From positions 62,001 to 126,000 of the forward strand of contig CAVUUY010000009.1 of NCBI GenBank assembly GCA_963744915.1: a stretch of DNA of 64,000 bases, in the 5' to 3' direction. Positions 18,669 to 27,041 of the stretch are shown in pieces. The notes beneath the pieces were generated by a model that had not been told where the DNA came from, did not search any database, and saw nothing but the letters and a program-made list of their open reading frames with translations. Origin of the DNA: DATAFF01 sp963744915 (lineage in GTDB: Bacteria > Pseudomonadota > Alphaproteobacteria > Rhizobiales > Aestuariivirgaceae). Numbering within the stretch: position 1 is the first letter of the stretch; the number at the start of each line of letters is the position of its first letter. The position numbers were made by a program, and so were the translations under genes.

Positions 18669-20450
18669 ATGAGCGGCTACCGGACGCACACTTGCGGTGA
18701 GCTGAGGCTGACCGATGCCGAAAAGGACGTCCGCCTGTCCGGGTGGGTCCATCGCCTGCGCGACCATGGCGGCCTGAAATTCATCGATCTCAGAGACCAT
18801 TACGGCATCACCCAGATCGTGGTGGACCCCAATTCGCCGGCCTTCGCAACCGCCGAGACGTTGCATTCGGAATGGGTGGTCCAGGTTGCCGGTCGGTGCC
18901 GACCCCGGCCCGAGGGCACCGAAAACCCCGAGCTCCCGACCGGTCAGATCGAGATTTTTGCCTCGGAGATAGCCGTGCTGTCGGAAGCGGCCGAGCTGCC
19001 GCTGCCGGTGTTCGGCGACCAGGAATATCCCGAAGACATCCGTCTGCGCTACCGTTTTCTTGACCTGCGCCGCGAGCGCCTGCACCGCAACATCATTCGC
19101 CGGGGGGCGATCATCGACAGCCTGCGGCGGCGCATGAGGGCGCAAGGGTTCTTCGAATTCCAGACGCCAATTCTCACCGCATCGAGCCCCGAAGGCGCCC
19201 GCGACTTCCTGGTGCCGAGCCGGCTTCACCCGGGAAAATTCTACGCCCTGCCGCAGGCGCCGCAGCAGTTCAAGCAGCTGATCATGATCTCGGGCTTCGA
19301 CCGCTATTTCCAGATCGCCCCCTGCTTTCGCGACGAGGACGCCCGCGCCGACCGCTCGCCAGGGGAATTCTACCAGCTCGATATCGAGATGAGCTTCGTC
19401 AACCAGGAAGACGTCTTCGACGCGGTCGAGCCGGTGCTGCGCGGGGTGTTCGAGGAGTTTGCCGAGGGCCGGCCGGTGACGGCGCAATTCCCGCGCATCC
19501 CCTACAGGCAGGCGATCCGCAAATATGGCTCCGACAAGCCCGACCTACGCAATCCGCTCGAGCTGTCGGCGGTGACCGAGCACTTCGCCGGCTCGGGCTT
19601 CAAGGTCTTTGCCGCGATGATCGCCGAGGATCGCAAGGTGGAGGTCTGGGCCATTCCGGCGCCCAAGGGCGGCAGCCGCGCCTTTTGCGACCGGATGAAC
19701 GGCTGGGCGCAGTCTCAGGGCCAGCCGGGGCTCGGCTACATCTTCTGGCGCGAGGGCGAGGAGGGAGGCGCCGGCCCGATCGCCCGCAATATCGGCGCCG
19801 AGCGCAGCGAGGCGATCCGCCGCCAGCTCGGGCTCGGTGTCGGGGACGCGGTGTTCTTCGTCGCCGGGCGGCCGGAGAAGTTCTACAAATTGGCCGGCGA
19901 GGCGCGCAACCGGGTGGCGCGCGAGCTCGATCTCGTCGATCAGAAACGGTTCGCGTTCTGCTGGATCGTGGATTTCCCGATGTATGAGTGGAACGAGGAG
20001 GAGAAGAAGATCGACTTCTCGCACAACCCGTTCTCGATGCCGCAGGGCGGTCTCGACGCCCTCGACAGCATGGACCCTCTCGACATCCTCGCCTTCCAAT
20101 ACGACATCGTGTGCAACGGCATCGAGCTGTCTTCCGGCGCCATCCGCAACCACCGTCCCGATGTCATGCGCCGGGCCTTCGAGATCGCCGGCTATCCGGA
20201 AGAGGTGCTCAAGGAGAAATTCGGCGGGATGTACCGGGCGCTGCATTTCGGCGCGCCGCCCCATGGCGGCATCGCACCCGGCATCGATCGCATCGTGATG
20301 ATGCTGTGCGACGAGACCAATCTGCGCGAAGTGACCCTTTTCCCGATGAACCAGCAGGCGGAGGACCTGTTGATGGGGGCGCCGGGCGAGGTGTCGAGCC
20401 GGCAGCTTCGGGAGCTCCATATCCGGCTCAATCTGCCCGATTCCCGCTGA
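18669..20450 (+). CDS. aspS: aspartyl-tRNA synthetase
   Basis: 593 residues of the bacterial AspRS form: an N-terminal OB-fold (GWVHRLRDHGGLKFIDLRD), class II motif 2 (FRDEDARADRSPGEFYQLD), the bacterial GAD insert, and motif 3 (GIAPGIDRIVMML). It charges tRNA-Asp; whether it also charges tRNA-Asn depends on whether the genome has asnS, which this window cannot tell. The ATG at 18669 follows GAGGAG directly; an upstream in-frame ATG at 18651 lacks such a site. maeB starts on the last base of the stop. Confidence 0.96.
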   Translation: MSGYRTHTCGELRLTDAEKDVRLSGWVHRLRDHGGLKFIDLRDHYGITQIVVDPNSPAFATAETLHSEWVVQVAGRCRPRPEGTENPELPTGQIEIFASEIAVLSEAAELPLPVFGDQEYPEDIRLRYRFLDLRRERLHRNIIRRGAIIDSLRRRMRAQGFFEFQTPILTASSPEGARDFLVPSRLHPGKFYALPQAPQQFKQLIMISGFDRYFQIAPCFRDEDARADRSPGEFYQLDIEMSFVNQEDVFDAVEPVLRGVFEEFAEGRPVTAQFPRIPYRQAIRKYGSDKPDLRNPLELSAVTEHFAGSGFKVFAAMIAEDRKVEVWAIPAPKGGSRAFCDRMNGWAQSQGQPGLGYIFWREGEEGGAGPIARNIGAERSEAIRRQLGLGVGDAVFFVAGRPEKFYKLAGEARNRVARELDLVDQKRFAFCWIVDFPMYEWNEEEKKIDFSHNPFSMPQGGLDALDSMDPLDILAFQYDIVCNGIELSSGAIRNHRPDVMRRAFEIAGYPEEVLKEKFGGMYRALHFGAPPHGGIAPGIDRIVMMLCDETNLREVTLFPMNQQAEDLLMGAPGEVSSRQLRELHIRLNLPDSR

Positions 20451-22753
20451 TGGCGCCCCGCACCATCACCGACGAACTGCGCGAGAACGCGCTCCACTAT
20501 CACCGCGAGCCGCGGCCGGGAAAGCTCGAGATCCGCCCCACCAAGCCGCTGTCGAACCAGCGCGACCTGGCGCTCGCCTATTCGCCGGGGGTCGCGGCTG
20601 CCTGCGAGGCAATCGCGGAAGACCCGGAGGAGGCGGAGCGGCTGACCGTCCGCGGCAATCTCGTCGCCGTCATCACCAACGGCACGGCAGTGCTCGGCCT
20701 CGGCGCAATCGGGCCGCTGGCGGCCAAGCCGGTGATGGAAGGCAAGGCGGTGCTGTTCAAGAAGTTCGCCCGCATCGATGTCTTCGATATCGAGGTCGAT
20801 GCCCGCGATCCGGCCTTGTTCTGCGACGTCGTGGCGGCTCTCGAGCCAACTTTCGGGGGCATCAATCTCGAGGACATCAAGGCGCCGGAGTGCTTCGAGA
20901 TCGAAGAGAACCTCAAGCAGCGCATGAAGATCCCGGTGTTCCACGACGATCAGCACGGCACGGCGATCATCGTCGGTGCGGCGGTGCTCAATGCGCTGGA
21001 GCTCGCCGGCAAGAACATCGCCGAGGTGAAGCTGGTGACGAGCGGGGCGGGGGCGGCGGCACTCGCCTGCCTCAACCTGCTGGTGGCGCTCGGGATGCGC
21101 CGCGAGAACATCTTCATCACCGACATCGAGGGCGTCGTCTATCAGGGACGCGAGCAACTCATGGACCGCTGGAAAGCGGTCTATGCCCAGCCGACCACGA
21201 ACCGCACGCTCGCCGAGTGCATCGTCGGCGCCGACGTGTTTCTCGGCCTGTCGGCCGGCGGCGTGCTGGAGCCGGAGATGCTGCGCAGCATGGCGCGGAC
21301 GCCGCTGATCATGGCGCTTGCCAACCCGGTGCCCGAGATCATGCCCGATCTCGCGCGGGCGGCGCGGCCGGATGCGATGATCTGCACCGGACGGTCCGAC
21401 TATCCGAACCAGGTCAACAACGTCCTGTGCTTCCCCTATATCTTTCGCGGCGCCCTCGACGTCGGCGCCACCAAGATCAACGAAGCGATGAAGCTCGCGG
21501 CGGTGAAAGCCATCGCGGCGCTGGCGCATGAGCCCTCGTCGGAGATCGTCTCGGCGGCCTATGGCGGCGAGACGCGGCTGTTCGGGCCGGAGTCGCTTAT
21601 CCCGGCGCCGTTCGACCAGCGGCTGATCCTCTATATCGCGCCGGCCGTGGCCAAAGCCGCCATCGACAGCGGCGTGGCGCGCCGGCCGATCGTGAATTTC
21701 GACAGCTATAGCGAGCGCCTGAGCCGCTTCGTGTTCCGCTCGGGCTTCGTCATGCGGCCGGTGTTCTCGCGCGCCCGCAGCCAGCTCAAGCGGATCATCT
21801 TCGCCGAGGGCGAGGACGAGCGGGTGATGCGGGCGGCGGCAGCGGCCATCCAGGACAGCTTCGCCATTCCCATTCTGATCGGGCGGCCGGACGTCATCGA
21901 AAGCCGTCTCGAGCGGTTCGGGCTGGCGATCAGGCCGGGGCGCGATTTCACCCTGGTGAACCCGGCCGATGATCCGCGCTATGCGAGCTATGTGGAGACG
22001 CTGGTTGCCTGCGCCGGACGCAAGGGCGTGCCGCCCGATGCAGCACGCACGCTGATGCGCACCAACTTCACGGTGATCGCCGCGGTGGCGGTGCGGCGCG
22101 GCGATGCCGATGCGATGATCTGCGGCCTCGAAGGCCGGTTCTATCGCCATCTCGAGCATATCCGCGACATCATCGGCTATGCCGGCGATCTCGCCGAGTT
22201 CGCCACGGTCTCGATGGCGATCGTCAATCGCGGCTTCTATTTCTTTGCCGATACCTATGGCAACCGCGATCGCGATGCCGAGGGGATTGCCAATCTTTCG
22301 CGCCGCGTCGCCGCCCTGGTGCGGCGCTTCGGCATCGAGCCGAAGGTCGCACTGCTCGCCAATTCGAGCTTCGGCTCGGCCCAGTCGGAGAGTGCCGCGA
22401 AGATGCGCGAGGCGACGGCGATCCTCTACAAGCAGGGCACCGATTTCGAGGTCGATGGCGAGATGCACGGCAACACGGCGCTCAATCAAGAGCTCAGGGA
22501 CCGCCTCAACCCGCACTCGCTGCTGCGCGGCGAGGCCAACACATTCATCATGCCCAATTCGGATGCGGCGAACCTCGCCTATCAGCTGGTGATGGAGCTT
22601 GCCGACGGTACGCCAGTCGGTCCGATTCTGGTTGGCGCCGCATTGCCGGCGCATGTGCTGGTGCCCGCCGCCACGACCAGAAGTGTCATTAATATGACAG
22701 CGTTGGCGGCAGTGGAGGCTCAGGACCGGGCTCGCCTGAGTGGCCGGATCTAG
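20450..22753 (+). CDS. maeB: NADP-dependent malic enzyme with phosphotransacetylase-like domain
   Basis: 767 residues in two parts. The malic enzyme (1-~430) shows AYSPGVAAACEAI, the NGTAVLGLGAIG loop, FHDDQHGTAIIVGAAVLNA and the nucleotide-binding VTSGAGAAALACLNLL. The C-terminal part (~435-760) resembles phosphotransacetylase (IFAEGEDERVMRAA, MPNSDAANLAYQL); in these hybrid enzymes it regulates rather than catalyses. The enzyme turns malate into pyruvate plus CO2. The ATG shares one base with the aspS stop (TGATG), so the two are cotranslated. Confidence 0.94.
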   Translation: MAPRTITDELRENALHYHREPRPGKLEIRPTKPLSNQRDLALAYSPGVAAACEAIAEDPEEAERLTVRGNLVAVITNGTAVLGLGAIGPLAAKPVMEGKAVLFKKFARIDVFDIEVDARDPALFCDVVAALEPTFGGINLEDIKAPECFEIEENLKQRMKIPVFHDDQHGTAIIVGAAVLNALELAGKNIAEVKLVTSGAGAAALACLNLLVALGMRRENIFITDIEGVVYQGREQLMDRWKAVYAQPTTNRTLAECIVGADVFLGLSAGGVLEPEMLRSMARTPLIMALANPVPEIMPDLARAARPDAMICTGRSDYPNQVNNVLCFPYIFRGALDVGATKINEAMKLAAVKAIAALAHEPSSEIVSAAYGGETRLFGPESLIPAPFDQRLILYIAPAVAKAAIDSGVARRPIVNFDSYSERLSRFVFRSGFVMRPVFSRARSQLKRIIFAEGEDERVMRAAAAAIQDSFAIPILIGRPDVIESRLERFGLAIRPGRDFTLVNPADDPRYASYVETLVACAGRKGVPPDAARTLMRTNFTVIAAVAVRRGDADAMICGLEGRFYRHLEHIRDIIGYAGDLAEFATVSMAIVNRGFYFFADTYGNRDRDAEGIANLSRRVAALVRRFGIEPKVALLANSSFGSAQSESAAKMREATAILYKQGTDFEVDGEMHGNTALNQELRDRLNPHSLLRGEANTFIMPNSDAANLAYQLVMELADGTPVGPILVGAALPAHVLVPAATTRSVINMTALAAVEAQDRARLSGRI

Positions 22754-22838
22754 CCGGTGCGACGGGATGTCTTTCAAATGTCAATCGTCCTGCCGTATAA
22801 TCTCCACGATTTCGGGCAACCTTCGCGAAAAATGCGGG

Positions 22839-22856
22839 TGCCCGGCATATCGGGCA
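22839..22856 (+). terminator. short hairpin after maeB
   Basis: TGCCCG-GCATAT-CGGGCA forms a six-base-pair stem about 90 bases after the maeB stop. There is no T-run, so it may be a weak or Rho-assisted end, or simply a palindrome ahead of the small ORF at 22897. Confidence 0.25.
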
Positions 22857-22896
22857 GGAAAACGGCTTCAAGCGCCCGCGGAACAGGGAGATCTGG

Positions 22897-23106
22897 ATGC
22901 TTGAATATACCCTTGGCTCTACAGCGAAAAGTGCCGATTGGGGCTGGCGCGAAACCGGCAATTCGGAGCTCTCGCCGCATCGCGAGAAGCTGAGCCAGCT
23001 GAAGGCCGAGCTCGAAGGCATGATGGCTCTCGGCGAGCCCGGCAGCTTCGTGATGGAGCGCCTCAGGGCCCTCCATGCCGGTGTCTCGGAGGAGCTTGGC
23101 GGCTAG
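22897..23106 (+). CDS. small conserved-looking hypothetical protein (69 aa)
   Basis: A 69-residue soluble protein whose second half is a predicted helix (HREKLSQLKAELEGMMALG). An AGGGAGA ribosome site lies a few bases before the ATG at 22897, and a TATAAT-like box sits about 100 bases upstream (near 22796). No family is recognised. The good start and amphipathic helix favour a real gene over a chance ORF. Confidence 0.5.
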   Translation: MLEYTLGSTAKSADWGWRETGNSELSPHREKLSQLKAELEGMMALGEPGSFVMERLRALHAGVSEELGG

Positions 23107-23113
23107 GCCGCGT

Positions 23114-23540
23114 TCACTTCCTTGTGAAGGCGATTGCGAGGTCGGTGGCGACGTCCACCGGCACCGTCAGGTCTTGCCTGTCCTCGCAACGGGAATCGAG
23201 CGACCGGATCACCGCACCACCCACCGTATCGAACAGGCTCACCCGGTAACGTCCGGGGAGGAGGCCGGGAACGCCGATGCCGAGCGCCGGGCGGGGTCTC
23301 GCCGATGTTCTGGGCGACCAGCCGCCCCATCGCCAGCGCCGCGTCGACGGTGTTCGCTGGATCATCGATGGTGCCTTCCTCGTAGATGCGGAGGGTGCGA
23401 AATCGAGTGCCGGATGCCTGAGGATGGTTTCGGCAAACGGGATGTGCGGGCCCGCGGCCATGAATGGTGATTTCGAGTTGGCGCAAATGGTCGCTCAGCT
23501 CCCCGAGCCTTGCCTCTTGCGCCGGACCCCGGAGACCCAT
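23114..23540 (-). pseudogene. decayed gene of unknown function (at least three frame changes)
   Basis: Two minus-strand frames hold alternating pieces that read well only when joined: LGELSDHLRQLEITIHG, then HIPFAETILRHPALDF in the next frame, then RTLRIYEEGTIDDPANTV... back in the first frame, then RPALGIGVPGLLPGRYRVSLFD and on to the stop at 23114. The changes fall near 23445 and 23407, and at 23293-23297 (one extra C in accccg). No family recognised. The 5' limit is uncertain; 23540 is the first ATG of the outer frame and has no ribosome site. Confidence 0.45.
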
Positions 23541-23892
23541 GGACGATCGACCATCGGCGAGTGGCTCGTTCAAATTCCGCTGAACCACTCGTGGCGATGT
23601 TCGTTCCCTCCAACACGCCCGCAAAGCTGGCAAAAAAGCGCTTGATTGTTTGGGCGATGCACCCTAAATGCGCCCCACGCAAGCCGGCTCCTGAGCGACA
23701 GGCTTGTCATTGCCAGCGCAAGGGCTGGTGGCCATCTCCACAATCGCCGGTTCATCGGTGGTGGGCGGGAGAGGGGTTCCGGAAACCTGTCCGGAGGTGA
23801 CAAGCCGAGTGGCACATGAGCCGGTTTTTTTGCGTTTGGGTGATTGCCCGTGATGGTCGGGCTTGGTGCGACTGCCGGAAGGGTGCCTGAAC
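23541..23892. other. intergenic region ahead of speD
   Basis: No convincing gene. It may hold the lost 5' end of the decayed gene on the minus strand and the speD leader on the plus strand. Visible structure: TCCGGA-AACCTG-TCCGGA near 23775-23795, a run of seven T near 23825-23831, and GCCCG-TGATGGT-CGGGC (23846-23862) about 30 bases before speD. None matches a riboswitch I can name. Confidence 0.5.
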
Positions 23893-24375
23893 ATGTCCGA
23901 TGATTTCGCCCTCTGTGAAACTGCGGGCCTGAAGGGACCGGCAGCGGTTTCTGCCGATTACATCTATTCGGGTCCCGAGCTGCCGCATGGCGCGGCGAGC
24001 GGGCTTGATCATTTCGTGGTCAAGAACGGCGTCGAATGTGCCGGAACCCACCTCATCATCGATCTGATCGGGGGCCATCAACTCGACGACATCGAGTTGA
24101 TCGACCGCACCTTGCGCGAATGCGTGCGCACCGCCGGGGCGACATTGCTGCACATCCACCTGCACCATTTCACCCCGAATGGCGGGGTGTCGGGGGTGGC
24201 CGTGCTGGCGGAGAGCCATGTCTCGATCCACACCTGGCCGGAGCGCGGCTATGCCGCCCTCGACATCTTCATGTGCGGTGATGCCCGGCCCGAGCTCTGC
24301 GTCGGTGTGCTGAGGCGGGCCTTCCGCCCGCGCGAGATCCGGCTCACCGAGCATCTGCGCGGCGAGGGCGCCTGA
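23893..24375 (+). CDS. speD: S-adenosylmethionine decarboxylase proenzyme
   Basis: 160 residues of the prokaryotic (class 1B) SpeD type. The self-cleavage site ESHVSIHTWPERGYAALDIF is seen, where the serine becomes the pyruvoyl cofactor, together with CG near the active site. It supplies decarboxylated SAM as the aminopropyl donor for spermidine. ATG at 23893 has GGAAGG about ten bases ahead; the frame is open 10 codons upstream but without a better start. speE follows 23 bases later. Confidence 0.93.
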   Translation: MSDDFALCETAGLKGPAAVSADYIYSGPELPHGAASGLDHFVVKNGVECAGTHLIIDLIGGHQLDDIELIDRTLRECVRTAGATLLHIHLHHFTPNGGVSGVAVLAESHVSIHTWPERGYAALDIFMCGDARPELCVGVLRRAFRPREIRLTEHLRGEGA

Positions 24376-24398
24376 GCCGTGGGCGGTCGAGGCAAGCG

Positions 24399-25316
24399 GT
24401 GAGCGGCAAGGACAGCCTGACGCGGCGGCCCGACGGCGAGCTGTGGTACCGCGAGACCCTGCATGAGGAGGATGGGTTTGCCACCGAATATCGGGTGGCC
24501 GACGTCCTCTACGATTCCGCCACGCCGCACCAGCGCCTGATCGTCGTCGACACCGAGCGGTTCGGCCGCCTGGTCGCGCTCGACGGCGCCACCCAGGTCA
24601 CGATGGGCGACGAATTCGTCTATCACGAGATGATGGCGCATGTGCCGCTGCTTGCCCATGGCGAGGCCGAGGACGTGCTGATCATCGGCGGCGGGGATGG
24701 CGGGCTCGCCGAAGAAATTCTGAAGCACCGCGGCGTGAAGCGCCTGGTCATGGTCGAGATCGACCCGGGCGTCATCGATTTTGCCCGCACCCATCTTGCC
24801 GATCTCAACCGCGGGTGTTTCGATGATCCCCGGCTCGAGCTGGTCATCGGCGACGGCAAGGATTACGCCGCCGGCGCGACCGAGCGCTTCGACCTGATCA
24901 TCGTCGACTCCACCGATCCGGTCGGGCCCGGCGAAGTGCTGTTCACCCGGCCGTTCCATGCCGACTGCAAGCGCCTGCTGAAGCCGCGCGGCATCCTCGT
25001 CACCCAGAGTGGCGTGCCATTCCTGCAGCCCGCCGAGCTCGAGAATACGGTTGCCAACTTCACCGCGCTGTTCGCCGATGCCGGATGCTATCTGGCGGTG
25101 GTTCCGACCTATGTGGGCGGCTTCATGGCCCTGGGCTGGGGCAGCGACGATCCGGCCAACCGCGCCACGCCGCTCGCAGCTCTCGAGGCCCGCTTCGCCG
25201 CGGCGGATCTCCAGACGCGCTATTACACGCCTGCCGTCCACCAGGCCGCCTTCGCGCTGCCGGCCTTCATCGGCGCGATCGTCGAGCGGGGCAGAAGGGC
25301 GGGGCGGGGCGGCTAA
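24399..25316 (+). CDS. speE: spermidine synthase
   Basis: 305 residues. The N-terminal WYRETLHEEDGF region, the nucleotide-binding VLIIGGGDGGLAEEILKH loop and DLIIVDSTDPVGPGEVLF with the catalytic aspartate are typical of polyamine aminopropyltransferases. It adds an aminopropyl group from decarboxylated SAM to putrescine, and is placed directly after speD, which makes that donor. GTG start at 24399. Confidence 0.93.
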   Translation: MSGKDSLTRRPDGELWYRETLHEEDGFATEYRVADVLYDSATPHQRLIVVDTERFGRLVALDGATQVTMGDEFVYHEMMAHVPLLAHGEAEDVLIIGGGDGGLAEEILKHRGVKRLVMVEIDPGVIDFARTHLADLNRGCFDDPRLELVIGDGKDYAAGATERFDLIIVDSTDPVGPGEVLFTRPFHADCKRLLKPRGILVTQSGVPFLQPAELENTVANFTALFADAGCYLAVVPTYVGGFMALGWGSDDPANRATPLAALEARFAAADLQTRYYTPAVHQAAFALPAFIGAIVERGRRAGRGG

Positions 25317-25501
25317 TCGGCGTCGTTCCGGCGCCTCGCCTGCCGATTTGCGTTGCTGATCTGCCACACCAGCCTTTCAGACTAGCCTTTGGCCCGCTTC
25401 GGGTCATTGCTGCCGGCCGGCGGCTTTGGCAGTGTTCCCAAGGATGGCGGACCGGGGGCGCCTCTGAGGCGGATTCGTCGCACAGATTCGGGGAAGGGAT
25501 C

Positions 25502-26089
25502 ATGAAACGGGGTATCTTCGCGAGCGCGCTTGCCGTGGCCATCGCTCTCGGTCCGGTGCCTGCCAAGGCGGTTCAATCATCGGGATGTTTCCTGCTGGGG
25601 TGCATTTTCCAGGGTCGGCTCAGCGGCGGCAGCACCCGCTCGCTGGTGTCTTTCGCGGAAGCCGGCAAATACCAGGTCGGCTCGATCATCGTGCGGACGC
25701 CGGAGCGGGCGCTCTACCTGGTCCTGCCCGACGGCAAGGCCATGCGCTACCGGGTCGGTGTCGGCCGGGAGGGCTTCCAGTGGTCAGGCAATTCGCGGAT
25801 CATCAACAAGGCGGAATGGCCAGGCTGGACCCCGCCGGCGGAAATGATCAAGCGCGAGCGCGAGCAGAATGGCCGGGTCATCCCGACCTTCATGCCGGGT
25901 GGTCCCAACAACCCGCTCGGAGCCCGCGCTCTTTATATCGGCGGTACCATCTATCGCATCCATGGCACCAACCAGGCCTCCACCATCGGTGGTGCGGTTT
26001 CTTCGGGCTGCATTCGCATGATGAATGCCGATGTGATCGATCTCTATGAGCGGGTCAAGGTGGGCGCCAGAGTCTACGTCTACCAGTGA
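25502..26089 (+). CDS. L,D-transpeptidase (YkuD domain)
   Basis: 195 residues, with a signal peptide (KRGIFASALAVAIALG...AKA). The YkuD domain (about 60-195) ends in the catalytic motif HGTNQASTIGGAVSSGCIRM with the essential His and Cys. Such periplasmic enzymes make 3-3 crosslinks in peptidoglycan or attach proteins to it. GGGAAGGGATC before the ATG at 25502 sets the start. A perfect hairpin lies 170 bases after the stop. Confidence 0.9.
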   Translation: MKRGIFASALAVAIALGPVPAKAVQSSGCFLLGCIFQGRLSGGSTRSLVSFAEAGKYQVGSIIVRTPERALYLVLPDGKAMRYRVGVGREGFQWSGNSRIINKAEWPGWTPPAEMIKREREQNGRVIPTFMPGGPNNPLGARALYIGGTIYRIHGTNQASTIGGAVSSGCIRMMNADVIDLYERVKVGARVYVYQ

Positions 26090-26262
26090 GCTGATTGGCA
26101 GAAATCTCGGCAAATTTCGGGCCGCGACCCTCGGGTTCGCGGCCCTTTCGCTGGCTGCCCGCCCGGCCATTTCGCCCCTTCGGCGGCGGGTCCGGCAGCC
26201 TGGCTTTCCCGCCGGATCCGGACAAGATCGTCCGTATACTGAACAACCTCCCGTAAGCACGA

Positions 26263-26287
26263 AGCCCCGGTTCTGAGAACCGGGGCT
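26263..26287. terminator. hairpin between convergent genes
   Basis: AGCCCCGGTT-CTGAG-AACCGGGGCT is a perfect ten-base-pair stem with a five-base loop between the ends of the L,D-transpeptidase (plus) and the Lys/Ala-rich protein (minus). There is no long T-run on either side, but stem strength and place between convergent genes suit a shared terminator. Confidence 0.6.
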
Positions 26288-26316
26288 CCGCTATGCCTTA
26301 TGCCGTCAGAGGCCGC

Positions 26317-26451
26317 TTACTTTTTGCCGGCCTTTTTGGCAGCCGGCTTCTTCGACGCCTTTTTGGCAGCAGGCTTCTTAGCCGCTGACTTCTTGGCGAC
26401 GGCTTTCTTCGCGGCCTTCTTGGCCGGAGCTTTCTTGGCTGCAGTTGCCAT
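26317..26451 (-). CDS. 44-residue Lys/Ala/Pro-rich histone-H1-like protein
   Basis: The product is almost wholly KKA/AKK/PAAKK repeats (MATAAKKAPAKKAAKK...), about 40% lysine, with no acidic residue. It resembles the C-terminal tail of histone H1 and the short H1-like proteins of some bacteria, which bind DNA or RNA without sequence preference. GGGGAG precedes the ATG at 26451 by nine bases. The reading frame could extend upstream, but that part is of different composition. It stands alone with about 590 bases of gene-free sequence ahead of it. Confidence 0.7.
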   Translation of the reverse strand: MATAAKKAPAKKAAKKAVAKKSAAKKPAAKKASKKPAAKKAGKK

Positions 26452-26882
26452 TCGTGAGATCTCCCCGAATGAGTGATGGAGATATGTTACGCCTTTACTG
26501 ACCGGTCCTTCGACCTGCCCCATCGCGGCGGACCGAGATCCGAAGCCATGGCGAACATCAAGACTCAAACACCGACACATGACGCTCGATTCGACAAGAC
26601 GAAAACAACCGGTAATCAACATCAGTACCCTGATTTTTGTTCTAGTGGGTTAACAAAAATGACTCGTCGCGAGCCTCATGTCGATTCTTTTGTGACGATA
26701 TTGGTCCCATCATCCGCTTCGAACTGGCAGCCCGGAGGCCTGTAGCAAGGCCAATATGTCAGTGTACGAACAAATAATTGCTGTTGCGAATCAAGGGGGC
26801 CGAGACCGGCACGTGGTTGAAGCGCGGCATCGCCGGGAGCTCTTGCCGCCAGCGTCGAGGATAAAAAAATTTTGGCTGCATG

Positions 26883-26920
26883 GAGCCGCTTCGAAGGCTC
26901 GCAGCATATCGAAGCGGCTC
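26883..26920 (-). terminator. probable nrdJ transcription terminator
   Basis: GAGCCGCTTCGA (26883-26894) and TCGAAGCGGCTC (26909-26920) form a perfect 12-base-pair stem with a 14-base loop. Read on the minus strand, it is followed some 11 bases later by AAAATTTTTTT. It lies about 120 bases after the nrdJ stop. The gap between stem and T-run is longer than in a textbook terminator. Confidence 0.55.
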
Positions 26921-26983
26921 ACGATGAGCAGAAATGAAGCGCCCACACGCCGGTCGGGCTGGCTTGTTGCAGGGTTCGAGAGA

Positions 26984-27016
26984 AGAGAAGAGGCGGCGCT
27001 TGCGCCCCTTCTCTTT
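26984..27016 (-). terminator. imperfect hairpin just after nrdJ
   Basis: About 25 bases past the nrdJ stop, AAGAGAAG-GGGCG on the minus strand can pair with CGCC-GCCTCTTCTCTT around a CAAG loop, with one or two bulges. It could be a first, weaker end signal or an mRNA 3' stabiliser. Confidence 0.35.
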
Positions 27017-27041
27017 CCCCTCTCGGCCCCTTCGCTCTTGC

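Larger units (their letters stand above)
26452..27041. other. gene-free stretch between the H1-like gene and the nrdJ end
   Basis: About 590 bases, AT-richer than the surroundings, without a credible ORF on either strand. It should hold the promoter of the H1-like gene (minus strand, right side of its ATG) and the 3' untranslated end of nrdJ. Two inverted repeats (26883-26920 and 26984-27016) are listed separately. Confidence 0.6.

Noticed and set aside
20192..22777. 861-codon minus-strand ORF opposite aspS/maeB
   Set aside because: It is the antisense shadow of maeB in GC-rich DNA; its composition is rich in Arg, His and Asp without any domain.
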